Assembly: GCA_030606765.1 (NCBI GenBank)
Contig: JAUWFX010000019.1
Coordinates: forward strand, 1 to 17,234
Direction: 5' to 3'
Origin: Dehalococcoidia bacterium
GTDB lineage: Bacteria > Chloroflexota > Dehalococcoidia > GIF9 > AB-539-J10
DNA: 17,234 nt
In this document: positions 1 to 8,507 of the stretch, piece after piece
Layout: each line of letters begins with the position of its first letter
Position numbering within the stretch: position 1 is the stretch's first letter
Notes under the pieces: model-generated
What the model was told of the DNA's origin: nothing
The model's database searches: none
What the model saw: only the letters and a program-made list of their open reading frames with translations
Position numbers and translations under genes: made by a program

Positions 1-213
1 GGCGAATGCCTTGGGGCACAATGTGCCTTTGTTCGTAGGAGCCTCCTTCATGCCCTCAACTCTTATCAATCTGCCGTCTTTAACATAGCAGTTTAGTCCA
101 CATCCCGGCATTGGGCCGCATAATGAACAGATGGTTGGAACCATCCGTTCCTCAGATTTCTTAGCTTTCACTGATTCTACGGCTTCTTCCAAACCATCGC
201 TTTTTATACTCAC
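1..213 (-). CDS. Molybdopterin oxidoreductase, N-terminal part (cut by window edge)
   Basis: The minus strand reads into the left edge and encodes the start of a molybdopterin-dependent oxidoreductase. The visible 71 residues contain a four-cysteine cluster motif (TICSLCGPMPGCGLNC, then GTLCPKAF), which is the N-terminal [4Fe-4S] domain of the formate dehydrogenase/thiosulfate reductase/acetylene hydratase superfamily. An in-frame TAA lies two codons before the GTG at 213, so the frame opens there. An internal ATG at 144 (residue 24) has a better ribosome site, GAGGA four bases upstream, and starts just before the first cysteine; it may be the true start. The substrate cannot be told from this fragment. 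No twin-arginine signal is visible, which fits a cytoplasmic enzyme. Confidence 0.85.
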   Translation of the reverse strand, partial: MSIKSDGLEEAVESVKAKKSEERMVPTICSLCGPMPGCGLNCYVKDGRLIRVEGMKEAPTNKGTLCPKAFA

Positions 214-603
214 TTTTTAGCTCGCTCCCAATCTCACGGTTTCAGAGTAACAGCAACACAATCTTTGAAATAAGTAGTATTTTCGAAATAGCCATGCTCG
301 TATTGGAATTTTGTTAATTTAATGATTCTTCGGGTTATTTCTCGAATACATAGTCTGCAGCTTAACTACAAATCATACTCTCATACCGTAGACTAATCAA
401 TAGCTACAAAAATTTCCATATCATCATAGTCGATTGAACTTTGAGCCATTTTGTTAAGAGAGCCCACAGTTTATTAGGTTCCAGGAAATAAATAGCCGCC
501 TTAGGATCTATAGAAGGCTGGACAGAGATTAATAATTGCTGCATAATGAATTCGGCAGACCATGCGAAGATTACGAGATGTCTGACTCTGCTCCGGATGT
601 CAT
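214..603. other. Intergenic region between divergent genes, no gene recognised
   Basis: This 390-bp AT-rich gap separates the minus-strand molybdopterin gene from the plus-strand DUF362 gene, so it should hold promoters for both. I see no convincing -35/-10 pair on either strand, no RNA gene and no long repeat. A short hairpin (TATTT-TCG-AAATA, near 273-285) is too small to interpret. Confidence 0.5.
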
Positions 604-1545
604 ATGGCGATTCTCTTTGACAGAGTTGTTGGAGTCTATCACTTTCTAGGCGACAGGATACCAAGGGGTATTCCATGTGTAGAGCCTAAGCCACGAAGGA
701 GTAATCCGTGGCTCAGGAATAACCAGCCAGCCGTAGCCAAAATGAAAGCAAAAGGGGATATTCGGCTAGCTATTGGCCAAGCTATTGCATTAATGGGCAA
801 TTTAAAACAAACCATTGGTAGGGGTGACCGAGTTCTTGTAAAACCAAATTTCAACAGCCCAGACCCGTTCCCAGCAGCTACTGACTTGGCATTTCTTCAA
901 GTCGTGATTGAACTTATCCTGGAAACTGGGGCTAAAGTCACCATTGGTGAGAGCTCTGGTGGCGTTTGGCGGCCAACTAGAAAAGTCTTCAATCAACTCG
1001 GTGTCCCCGAGTTAGCTCAAAGGCTAGGTGTTGAACTTATTGCTTTTGAAGATAGGTCTAATGATTGGGTACAGATCAGGATCAATGGAGATTATTTAAG
1101 TAAAGTTATAATGCCTCGCTCCGCTTACGAAGCTGATAAGATGGTTTACCTGCCATGCATGAAGACTCACAACCTTGGTGTATTTTCTGGTGCAATTAAA
1201 CTTGTCTTCGGCTTTGTTGCTCCTGGGCAACGGCGTAGTTTTCACCTTGGTCATTTGCAGGAGAAGTTGGCTGAAATAAGTCTTTGTTGGCAGCCCGATC
1301 TCATCGTCATGGATGGCAGGAAAGCCTTCGTATCTGGCGGACCGGATAAGGGCCAATTGGTCGAGCCAGGCTTGGTGCTTGCTTCTGGTGACCTTATTGC
1401 TATCGATGTCGAGGCAATGAAGGTGCTCTTAGATTACCGGGCTTCTAATAAGATCCCTGCCAATCCATGGGAACTACCACAAATTGCTACTGCATTAAAG
1501 CACGGACTAGGTGTAGGAGAGGGCAAGTACATAGTGGTTGACTGA
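604..1545 (+). CDS. DUF362 domain protein
   Basis: This is a 313-residue DUF362 family protein, whose function is not established. Family hallmarks are visible: GDRVLVKPNFN near residues 76-86, a GAKVTIGESSGG strand-loop, the YLPCMKTHN motif followed by FSGAIKLVFGF, and LIVMDGRKAFVSGGP. Many relatives carry a C-terminal two-[4Fe-4S] ferredoxin domain; this one ends without it. The first 45 or so residues are basic and proline-rich and do not look like the family, which begins around QPAVAKMKAKGDI. The ATG at 604 is the first start after an in-frame TGA and has only a weak ribosome site; an ATG at 742 would be an alternative but would remove the first conserved strand. It stands alone on the plus strand and converges with the radical SAM gene. 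Confidence 0.85.
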   Translation: MAILFDRVVGVYHFLGDRIPRGIPCVEPKPRRSNPWLRNNQPAVAKMKAKGDIRLAIGQAIALMGNLKQTIGRGDRVLVKPNFNSPDPFPAATDLAFLQVVIELILETGAKVTIGESSGGVWRPTRKVFNQLGVPELAQRLGVELIAFEDRSNDWVQIRINGDYLSKVIMPRSAYEADKMVYLPCMKTHNLGVFSGAIKLVFGFVAPGQRRSFHLGHLQEKLAEISLCWQPDLIVMDGRKAFVSGGPDKGQLVEPGLVLASGDLIAIDVEAMKVLLDYRASNKIPANPWELPQIATALKHGLGVGEGKYIVVD

Positions 1546-1678
1546 ATTTGTTCCTACAGTAGATTAACTGCACCGGACATCGTAATGTTGCTGCACAGAA
1601 AGCCAGATTGTGTGAATAACATACTACCTGCTCTCTTTGTTAGACTTTCCAGGAAATCTACTATTGGTGCCGTCAAAG

Positions 1679-2629
1679 TCATAGACCTCTGAGAAATTCA
1701 GGCCTGAGCAAAGAAGGGTCTCTTGCTGCCAAGACTACTTTTAGTTCCTTAAGCATCCTCTCTCTATCCTGTGGCAACTTGCCGCGGACGGAAAGATAGT
1801 TTGAGGCATGCATGGAGCTAAAGAAGCAATCGGTAAAGTTGGAATTCTCCATAATTAACCTCAGTTCCTCCAAGGATTGGAAAGGGGAAAGAGGATGGAA
1901 TTCATTCCGTTCCCACCGCTCATAGAGCGGGGTACCGGGGACGAGGGTCAAAGTCAAAGCTCCGACATAATCCGGGTCAATCTCAGTGAGCACTTTAGCT
2001 GTCTCAAACACATGTTTCTTACTTCCCTCGATACCGCCAAGTCCTAAAATTACCGTCACAGAAAAGCTTATCCCGGCTTCCTTTACTTTCCTTCCCGCCT
2101 CAACCACCTCGCCTGAACTTACCCCTTTACCTATCTTCTGGAGCAGCTCATCATCACCGGTCTCAAGCCCTGTATAGAAAATACCCATCTTGAGCCGTCT
2201 TAATTCCTTGAGTTCATCCGAACTCTTCCGCAGGATATCCTGTGGTGTAGCATATGTGCCAATCCTTTCGACACCGGGTAGTTTCTCATTCAAGTATTGG
2301 AGAACCTCTCTCAATTTGGGAAAGGGGTAAACAAGTGCATCGCCATCCTGGAGAAATACCCTCTTGCCGTCCCAATCTTGAGCCACGGCATATACTACCT
2401 TAGAAACATCAGAAAGCCGCATGCCTCTTCGAGTGAATAAGGCTATAGCATCTATTTCACTCTTGATGTCAACGATGTCTCGTATCTGAAGCTTTGAGCC
2501 ATAGTATCCACAGAAAGTGCAGGTGTTGTTGGAGCACCCGCTGGTTAAAGGGAGAAAATAGCTTTCCCACTCACTGGGAGGTCGGATAATATCAGGTCTG
2601 CTAAAGCTCATGCGCCGATTGACCTTCAT
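1679..2629 (-). CDS. Radical SAM protein (HemN/YgiQ-like, CX4CX2C)
   Basis: A 316-residue radical SAM enzyme. The cluster-binding cysteines are C32, C37 and C40 in TSGCSNNTCTFCGYY, a CX4CX2C spacing seen in a COG1032-type subfamily that is often labelled coproporphyrinogen III oxidase-like. Further barrel motifs are visible: VFLQDGDALVYP, FYTGLETGDDELLQKIGKG (the glutamate-containing strand) and VTVILGLGG. There is no N-terminal cobalamin-binding domain, no SPASM-type cysteine cluster and no transit signal, so it is a stand-alone radical SAM protein of unknown substrate. The ATG at 2629 has a weak ribosome site; an ATG at 2611 (residue 7), preceded by AAGG, is a possible alternative. It is monocistronic, with its own promoter upstream. 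Confidence 0.85.
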   Translation of the reverse strand: MKVNRRMSFSRPDIIRPPSEWESYFLPLTSGCSNNTCTFCGYYGSKLQIRDIVDIKSEIDAIALFTRRGMRLSDVSKVVYAVAQDWDGKRVFLQDGDALVYPFPKLREVLQYLNEKLPGVERIGTYATPQDILRKSSDELKELRRLKMGIFYTGLETGDDELLQKIGKGVSSGEVVEAGRKVKEAGISFSVTVILGLGGIEGSKKHVFETAKVLTEIDPDYVGALTLTLVPGTPLYERWERNEFHPLSPFQSLEELRLIMENSNFTDCFFSSMHASNYLSVRGKLPQDRERMLKELKVVLAARDPSLLRPEFLRGL

Positions 2630-2667
2630 AGAATACTAGACCGATTTTGAGGTGCCCTCTGAAACCT

Positions 2668-2697
2668 ATTTTATCACCGACAACAATCTAACCTCAA
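2668..2697 (-). promoter_or_regulatory. Promoter of the radical SAM gene
   Basis: On the minus strand a TTGAGG (-35, 2692-2697) is followed after 18 bases by TAAAAT (-10, 2668-2673), preceded by TGA, which makes an extended -10. Transcription would begin near 2661, about 30 bases before the start codon. The -10 resembles that of the large lipid operon (TGATAAAA). Confidence 0.5.
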
Positions 2698-2852
2698 GAA
2701 AAGTATGACGTGCACAATTCATCGTAATGTGCAACCCAGCCGCCTCTCATCCTCGTTCTTCTGTTTTCCCCTACTTGAACTTATGTTGCTTTTCCAGACA
2801 AATCGGTATGTTAGATACGCTTAATGAGCTACCCTGTAAGATCGTACAATGA

Positions 2853-2860
2853 TGTATAAT
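2853..2860 (+). promoter_or_regulatory. Possible -10 element for the SRPBCC/activase unit
   Basis: A perfect TATAAT at 2855-2860, directly preceded by TG, lies 45 bases before the TTG start of the SRPBCC gene. No good -35 hexamer stands 16-18 bases upstream, so this is a weak call. TACAAT at 2845-2850 is a competing -10. Confidence 0.35.
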
Positions 2861-2905
2861 ATAAATTGTATTGTTTGATACTACATAAAAAGGAGCCCGC
2901 CAGGC

Positions 2906-3325
2906 TTGAGATTTGAAAGTAGCACCGACATTAATGCCCCTGTCGAGGAAGTCTGGGCGCTGATAGACAAGCTTGAGCAATGGCCCCAATGGATGCCGTC
3001 CATCAAGAAGATTGAGAGGCTCTCTAAGGAGCCTTTGACAGTAGGCTCACAGCTTTCTGTCACAGCTAAAGTAAGCAGGCTTACGGTTAAATTATTGATG
3101 ACGATTACCGAGTTTGTCCCAGCGCGGAATGTGGTTATGAAAGGAAAAGCTTTGGGCACTAAGCTAATACGTTTCTACACTTTGGAACCTGTAAATGGCA
3201 AGACAAAGGTGACCATTGGCGGCGAAGTCTCAGGGGCTTTAGCCTGGCTGGCGCGCCGGGGTGGTCAAGCGGTTTCAGACGAGATTGCCCAAGCAGTAAA
3301 GAAAAGGATCGAGGAATCGGAATGA
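2906..3325 (+). CDS. SRPBCC (START/polyketide-cyclase-like) protein
   Basis: A 139-residue SRPBCC-fold protein: it opens with RFESSTDINAPVEEVWALI and WPQWMPSIKKIERL, the classic first strand and helices of the polyketide cyclase/dehydrase and lipid-transport group, and ends in an amphipathic helix (residues 112-136). These folds form a deep hydrophobic pocket for lipids or aromatic ligands; no catalytic residue can be assigned. The start is TTG at 2906, preceded by AAGGAG at 2889-2894; an in-frame TGA at 2876 leaves no ATG upstream. The stop overlaps the start of the activase gene by ATGA, so the two are translationally coupled and probably act together, the SRPBCC protein perhaps holding a substrate or product. 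Confidence 0.85.
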   Translation: MRFESSTDINAPVEEVWALIDKLEQWPQWMPSIKKIERLSKEPLTVGSQLSVTAKVSRLTVKLLMTITEFVPARNVVMKGKALGTKLIRFYTLEPVNGKTKVTIGGEVSGALAWLARRGGQAVSDEIAQAVKKRIEESE

Positions 3326-6300
3326 CAAGCCAGAGCAAAACCTTTATGGGAATAGATATAGGCTCGGTCAGCTTAAACATAGCTGTAATTGATAAGGAAC
3401 TCCAACTACTCGAAAGTGTCTATGAGAGGACAAGGGGGCAACCTATTCCAGTATTGATAGATGTTTTTGAGGGTCTCGAGAAAGATTTTCCTGAACTATG
3501 TGGGGCTGTATGCACGGGCAGCGGACGTAAGCTTATAGCTGATGTCATGGGTGTAGATAAAGAAAATGAAATTATTAGTCAGGCAAAGGCTGTTGCATAC
3601 TTCCATCCTGAGGTTAGGACAATTATCGAGATTGGAGGGCAGGACTCAAAGCTGATTTTCTTGGAGCGGGATGAAAAAACTAGAAGGACAGTCATCGTTG
3701 ACCATGCCCTTAATGAGATATGCGCTGCGGGAACTGGCTCTTTCCTTGATCAACAAGCATATCGTCTGGGGATTTCCATAGATGAGTTCAGCAGTTTAGC
3801 CACGAGAGCTGAAAAACCAGCTACCATTGCGGGCAGGTGCAGTGTCTTTGCCAAATCTGACATGGTCCATTTGAGGCAAGAGGGGACATCACAGGAAGAA
3901 ATAATAGCTGGGCTTTGTTATGCCCTGGCTAGAAATTATATAAGCAATTTAGGTAAAGGGAGGAGATTCGTAAAACCAGTAGCCTTTCAAGGTGGCGTGG
4001 CTGCCAATAAAGGGGTGGTTAAGGCTTTTGAAGAACTGCTAGAACTCAAGCCCGGGGAACTGATTATTCCCGAGTACTTTAAGGTCATGGGAGCCTTTGG
4101 GGCTGCAATCACGTCCTCGGAGAAACAGGGTGACACACCTATCAGACTTCAAGTAGCAACGGAGGTCTTGAGGCACTATTTAGCTAAAAAGGCCAATGAA
4201 GCTGAGCTAGGGCATTTAAGGAGATTGATTTATAACGGAGATGGTTCTACTCCCTTGGATGAATGTTTTATTTCTGGGAAGCAACAAAAGAATAAGGTGT
4301 ATATAGGTGTTGATGTTGGTGCTGTAAGTACAAATATCGTTGTTCTGGATGAAAACAAGAAGCTGTTAGCGACGAAGTATCTTATGACCGAGGGCAATCC
4401 CATTGAGTCAGTTAAGAAGGGATTAAAAGACATAGGTCATGAAATAAAGGACCTTATTGAAGTTCAAGCTGTGGCGACCACCGGCAGTGCGCGTTATTTT
4501 ACAGCGGACTTTATCAGCGCTGATTTCGTAATTAACGAAATTACTGCTCAGGCTAAGGCTACACTGGATATCGATGAGACAGTAGACACCATATTTGAAA
4601 TAGGGGGGCAGGATTCAAAATATATCCGCATGAAGAATGGTGTAGTTGTAGATTTTGAGATGAACAAGGTTTGTGCTGCAGGAACTGGCTCCTTTCTCCA
4701 AGAACAGGCTGATAGACTGGATGTAAATATTGACGAAGAGTTTAGCAAGCTTGCTTTCAGCTCGAAAGCTCCTGTCGATTTGGGGACTCGGTGCACTGTT
4801 TTTATGGAATCTGATTTAATACACCACCAGCAGGTTGGTTCACCGAAAGTCGATCTCTTAGCGGGGCTTTCCTACTCTATTGCCAATAATTACATTGAAA
4901 AGGTGGTAGGGAATAAAGAAATTGGCGATAGGATATATTTTCAGGGAGGCGTTGCCGGCAATAAGAGTGTACTTGCTGCCTTCGAAAATATTTTAGGGAA
5001 GAAGATCACGGTCCCGCAGAACTACAATGTCACAGGTGCCATAGGTGCTGCGTTGATTGCCCTGGAGAGGAGACATGGGTATGGGAAAAGTAATTTCGTC
5101 GGATTTGACCTCATAGACCGGGAATATGAGGTCAAATCCTTTGAATGCCAGCATTGCCCCAACCACTGCCAAATAAAGAAGATATCCATCGGAGGCGACT
5201 TCAAATCCTTTTATGGTGGTATTTGTGACAGATATGAACTGAAGGGGGGGAAAACCGCTGACCAAGTTCTTCCCGATCTTTTTAAAGAGCGAGAGGAAAT
5301 GCTTATGCGCTATTATAAGGAGGATGAATTTGCCCCAAATTCTCCGGTAATAGGCATTCCACGAGTGCTCCTGTTCTTCGAGCAGTTTCCATTGTGGGCT
5401 ACGTTTTTTGGGGAGTTGGGAGTTAAAGTGGTGCTCTCCGACAAAACTAATAGGAGGCTTATTCATAAGGGACTTGAACAGGTTTTAGCTGAGACCTGCT
5501 ATCCGGTGAAGGTTGCCTATGGGCATGTAGCAAATCTCATTGAAAAGGGTGTTGGCCGTATATTCCTACCCAGCATTATTGACATGGAGAAGGAGAGTGA
5601 TGATGTAAACAGGAGCTACAACTGCCCTCTGATTCAGGGTATCCCTTTCATGCTTAGGCCTGCTTTTAAAGATAAGGCAAAAATCATAAGTCCTAGCATA
5701 TTTATGGCAAAGGAAAAAGAGAATCTCAAGGGGCAGATGGAGAAGATAGGCAGGGAATTTGGAAAAGAAAAGGGGGAAATTGTCTCAGCCATAACGGCTG
5801 CGCTTAAGGCTCAAGAAGAATTCGAAAGGATGCGTCGGGAAAGAGGTCAAGAGATACTTAAAACACTTAAGAAGGATAATGAAGCAGTGGTGGTAATAGG
5901 CAAGCCTTACAATGTTCATGATTTAGAGTTGAATCTAAATATCGCCAAGAAGTTGCGACATCTAGGAATACTAGCCATTCCCTTTGATCTACTGCCGCTG
6001 GATAGGATTGAACTGCCGCCTCATTACTCCAACTTGGTTTGGAAGAATGAACAAAATCTTCTGAGGGCAGCGATACTGGCTAAGAATAACCCCAGCTTGA
6101 ATCCTATAATAATCACCAATTATGGCTGCGGTCCTGATGCTTTCTTCTGGAAGTATCTTGAGGAAACCATGGAAGAGGATCCTTATCTACTCCTGGAGGT
6201 AGATGAGCACAGCGGTGATGCTGGAATGATCACTAGGGTTGAAGCCTTTCTCGATACTCTTGGTAGACCGAAAACGCGGGTAAAGGAGGAAAGGCAGGAA

Positions 6301-7560
6301 GACCTCAGTGTGATTAGACCTTCTGGTGGGATAAGTATCTTCAAACCAGTAAAGAAGATTAGGGAACTGGATAAAACCTTCTATATTCCCTATGTTTCTG
6401 GGCACTCTGTTATTTGGGCTGCTGCTCTCAACTCCGTGGGGCTAGATGCTCGAGTTATGCCCGAGTCTGATGAATTATCGGAGGAGATAGGAAGAAGATA
6501 CGTCTCTGGCAAGGAATGTCATCCCTATTTACTTACCACAGGGGATTTAGTCAGGATGACCCAACTTGAAGATTTTAACCCCGATAGGGCAGCATTTATG
6601 ATGCTTAACTTCGATGGTTCCTGCAGGTTGGGTCAATATGCATTGTCTCAGAAATTGGTTCTCAGGAGATTGGGTTTGGGGCATATCCCTATAGTTGCCC
6701 CGGTTGTCTCTATCCGCCATGATGAATCCACTGAATTATTTGGATTAAAGTGGGCGGCAGCTACCTGGAAGGGTTGGCTAGCTACGGATGTCTTATTAAA
6801 AAAGTTGCTTCATATTCGCCCTTATGAAGTAAATAAAGGGGAGAGTGACAGGGTTTATGCACAAGCCATAGAGGAGATAGCCTCTGGAATTATCAAAGGG
6901 AAATTTTGGCAGGTTTTTAACCGCTCAATAGCAGCTATGGACGAGATTCCAACTAAGAATGAAGATAGACCAATTATAGGTATCGTAGGAGAGTTCTATG
7001 CCTGCATGAACGCCTGGTCTAACAACGATATAATCAGAGAGTTTGAGTCACTGGGCGCTGAAGCGAGGCTTGGGCCGACTACTACAGATTATGCAGTATA
7101 TTTCAATGAGATATATCCGGAGACGCACTTCTCTAGGGGAAAATATCCCGCTGCCCTTTATTATTATTTTAGAAGGTTTCCTTTTATGCACTGGAAGGGA
7201 AAGATTGAGGGAATGATGAAAAACGAGCTTCGAGATTGCAAGATCCCCAGGGTTGAGGATATGGTTACGCTTGCCGCTCCTTATGTAAGTGATGATATAG
7301 ACCCAGTAGTAACTGTAAATGTGGCTAAGGCGAAAAATTATGCTATCCAGGGCTGCAGCGGTATAGCTAATCTCATCCCTTTAAATTGCCTTTATGGGAC
7401 TGTATCCACTGCTATTTATAGAGGGATACAAAGGGAGCACAATCGTATCCCTGTGCTCAACATGATATACGATGGGCTAAAGCAAACCAACGCAAAGACA
7501 AGGATAGAGGCCTTTATACATCAAGCGAAGTTATACCACGAAAGATACAGCATGGTTTAA
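3322..7560 (+). CDS. Large acyl-CoA dehydratase activase-like protein (double BadF/HgdC module plus HgdB/DUF2229-like region)
   Basis: A 1412-residue fusion protein of the BadF/BadG/BcrA/HgdC ATPase superfamily. Module 1 (about residues 8-270) and module 2 (about 325-580) each contain the ASKHA ATP-binding signatures: GIDIGS/GVDVGA, GGQDSK (105-110 and 428-433) and CAAGTGSF. Each also has the two cysteines that in the Acidaminococcus activase bind the bridging [4Fe-4S] cluster: C134/C173 and C451/C491, with the same spacing of about 39. A cysteine set C609, C612, C616, C635 follows, then a DUF2229-like part (from about 670) and a C-terminal part (from about 1015) with conserved cysteines (GKECHPY, DGSCRLGQY, FYACMNAW) resembling the dehydratase subunit family. 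By analogy it couples ATP hydrolysis to very-low-potential electron transfer; the substrate is unknown. It is translationally coupled to the SRPBCC gene. Full length of this fusion type is typically about 1400, so it looks intact. Confidence 0.9.
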   Translation: MTSQSKTFMGIDIGSVSLNIAVIDKELQLLESVYERTRGQPIPVLIDVFEGLEKDFPELCGAVCTGSGRKLIADVMGVDKENEIISQAKAVAYFHPEVRTIIEIGGQDSKLIFLERDEKTRRTVIVDHALNEICAAGTGSFLDQQAYRLGISIDEFSSLATRAEKPATIAGRCSVFAKSDMVHLRQEGTSQEEIIAGLCYALARNYISNLGKGRRFVKPVAFQGGVAANKGVVKAFEELLELKPGELIIPEYFKVMGAFGAAITSSEKQGDTPIRLQVATEVLRHYLAKKANEAELGHLRRLIYNGDGSTPLDECFISGKQQKNKVYIGVDVGAVSTNIVVLDENKKLLATKYLMTEGNPIESVKKGLKDIGHEIKDLIEVQAVATTGSARYFTADFISADFVINEITAQAKATLDIDETVDTIFEIGGQDSKYIRMKNGVVVDFEMNKVCAAGTGSFLQEQADRLDVNIDEEFSKLAFSSKAPVDLGTRCTVFMESDLIHHQQVGSPKVDLLAGLSYSIANNYIEKVVGNKEIGDRIYFQGGVAGNKSVLAAFENILGKKITVPQNYNVTGAIGAALIALERRHGYGKSNFVGFDLIDREYEVKSFECQHCPNHCQIKKISIGGDFKSFYGGICDRYELKGGKTADQVLPDLFKEREEMLMRYYKEDEFAPNSPVIGIPRVLLFFEQFPLWATFFGELGVKVVLSDKTNRRLIHKGLEQVLAETCYPVKVAYGHVANLIEKGVGRIFLPSIIDMEKESDDVNRSYNCPLIQGIPFMLRPAFKDKAKIISPSIFMAKEKENLKGQMEKIGREFGKEKGEIVSAITAALKAQEEFERMRRERGQEILKTLKKDNEAVVVIGKPYNVHDLELNLNIAKKLRHLGILAIPFDLLPLDRIELPPHYSNLVWKNEQNLLRAAILAKNNPSLNPIIITNYGCGPDAFFWKYLEETMEEDPYLLLEVDEHSGDAGMITRVEAFLDTLGRPKTRVKEERQEDLSVIRPSGGISIFKPVKKIRELDKTFYIPYVSGHSVIWAAALNSVGLDARVMPESDELSEEIGRRYVSGKECHPYLLTTGDLVRMTQLEDFNPDRAAFMMLNFDGSCRLGQYALSQKLVLRRLGLGHIPIVAPVVSIRHDESTELFGLKWAAATWKGWLATDVLLKKLLHIRPYEVNKGESDRVYAQAIEEIASGIIKGKFWQVFNRSIAAMDEIPTKNEDRPIIGIVGEFYACMNAWSNNDIIREFESLGAEARLGPTTTDYAVYFNEIYPETHFSRGKYPAALYYYFRRFPFMHWKGKIEGMMKNELRDCKIPRVEDMVTLAAPYVSDDIDPVVTVNVAKAKNYAIQGCSGIANLIPLNCLYGTVSTAIYRGIQREHNRIPVLNMIYDGLKQTNAKTRIEAFIHQAKLYHERYSMV

Positions 7561-7924
7561 TAAACTGGCACTTTGTGTAAGCTGACATTCCGAATTTGTA
7601 CAAAGTTCACCTTCTCCTGGTGGGCAAGGTTTAATCCCAGCCGCTGGTGAAATACCTATGTCCTTTCACCTTTCCATTTTTCACATATTCCCATTTCATA
7701 GTCACAAGTGAACCATATTCGCAATTCCATAAATAAGAGCTAACAGTTGATGGTCCACAGCAGACCAATGCAAAGATGAGGATAGAGGCCTTCATACATC
7801 AGGTGAAACTGTATCCTGAGAGATATTGCGCAGTTAAATCCTGAATGTAGAGTTCGAAATACTAAAAATATCTAATGACCTACCACTTTGAATTGTGCTT
7901 TTAAATTCGTTTAGGCTCTAGAAC
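7561..7924. other. Intergenic region between convergent genes, with a gene remnant
   Basis: This 364-bp gap lies between the activase stop and the end of the minus-strand operon, so both units should terminate here. Apart from the remnant at 7749-7844 I recognise nothing. A 7-bp inverted repeat (ACTTTGT at 7570-7576 and ACAAAGT at 7600-7606) has a 23-base loop and no T tract, so it is not called as a terminator. Confidence 0.5.
7749..7844 (+). pseudogene. Remnant of the C-terminus of a second large activase gene
   Basis: The frame at 7749-7844 encodes 31 residues and a TGA that match the last residues of the large activase just upstream: QTNAKMRIEAFIHQ here against QTNAKTRIEAFIHQ there. I count 22 identical of 29 aligned residues over the whole piece. 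Similarity begins at the Asp-Gly pair and is not visible before 7749, so only the extreme 3' end of a paralogue survives. This fits a former tandem copy that was deleted or lost by recombination, not a functional gene. The divergence, with both silent and replacement changes, shows that it is not a recent direct duplication. Confidence 0.7.
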
Positions 7925-8500
7925 TCAGGGTCTAAGGTCTTCCAGAATTATCCAATCAATTTCGTTGTCGCCTTTGAGGACGGAAACAATGTGGTTCTTG
8001 TACCTTAATTGCTCTACCAGAAAAGAATGCCCCTTATAGTCCAAAATAATATAATTCTCGTCGGGGACTGAGATTATCCGACAGGTCTTCAACCCGCTTA
8101 TGCCAATTCCGATGACCTTCAGAATGGCTTCTTTCGCCGTCCAATAGCGAAAAAATGTATCCCAAGACTTGTCTTTTAGCCCCCATTCTGCGTCACTTGC
8201 CACATAGGCAAAGAGTGATTCGGATCGGGGCTTCATTTCTTCAATATCGATCCCGACCTTATCTTTGCTAACCACCGCCGCCACGTACTCAGGTTTGTGG
8301 GAAAGAGACCAGTAATTGCCATTAACGGGCCATGGGGCGCCCTTTTCGTCCTTAAGCAGTTTTCCAAGCGTTACTCTGCTTTTTTCGGCACTCAGTTTTA
8401 GCGCCTCACGAGCACTTTGGCTTAGATGGTCTACCTTGTCTTTCCCTCGAGGTTTATGCCCTACTTCGATAACTGGCATGACTACAGGAAATAAAGTCAT
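7925..8500 (-). CDS. 4'-phosphopantetheinyl transferase (Sfp-type)
   Basis: This 191-residue protein transfers phosphopantetheine from CoA to the serine of a carrier protein. The diagnostic motifs are WSLSHK (64-69), GIDIE (83-87, metal-binding D85 and E87) and WTAKEAILK (120-128, catalytic E124 and K128). I start it at the ATG at 8500, 7 bases after the fabI stop. The open frame extends to 8599, but that extension lies wholly within fabI. The ribosome site is weak (AAGG 13 bases upstream), so translation may depend on fabI. It is the last gene of the operon and most likely serves the ACP encoded at 13907-14158, making the pathway independent of the housekeeping transferase. Confidence 0.9.
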   Translation of the reverse strand: MTLFPVVMPVIEVGHKPRGKDKVDHLSQSAREALKLSAEKSRVTLGKLLKDEKGAPWPVNGNYWSLSHKPEYVAAVVSKDKVGIDIEEMKPRSESLFAYVASDAEWGLKDKSWDTFFRYWTAKEAILKVIGIGISGLKTCRIISVPDENYIILDYKGHSFLVEQLRYKNHIVSVLKGDNEIDWIILEDLRP

Positions 8501-8507
8501 TGGCTTA

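Noticed and set aside
404..676. Minus-strand open frame of 90 codons upstream of and overlapping the DUF362 gene
   Set aside because: No family resemblance, no convincing ribosome site, and it overlaps the start of a better-supported gene.
1641..1660. Imperfect inverted repeat (TAGACTTT / AAATCTA) between the convergent DUF362 and radical SAM genes, considered as a bidirectional terminator
   Set aside because: AT-rich 7-bp stem with a bulge and no T tract on either strand.
1679..2629. Radical SAM protein as a member of the lipid pathway (as proposed for ladderane clusters)
   Set aside because: It is about 5 kb from the operon, has its own promoter, and is separated by unrelated genes; a link cannot be supported from this window.
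4993..5466. Minus-strand 157-codon frame inside the large activase gene
   Set aside because: It lies wholly antisense to well-conserved activase coding sequence and resembles nothing I know.
7570..7606. Inverted repeat ACTTTGT/ACAAAGT after the activase gene, considered as a terminator
   Set aside because: The loop is 23 bases, the stem is short and no T tract follows.
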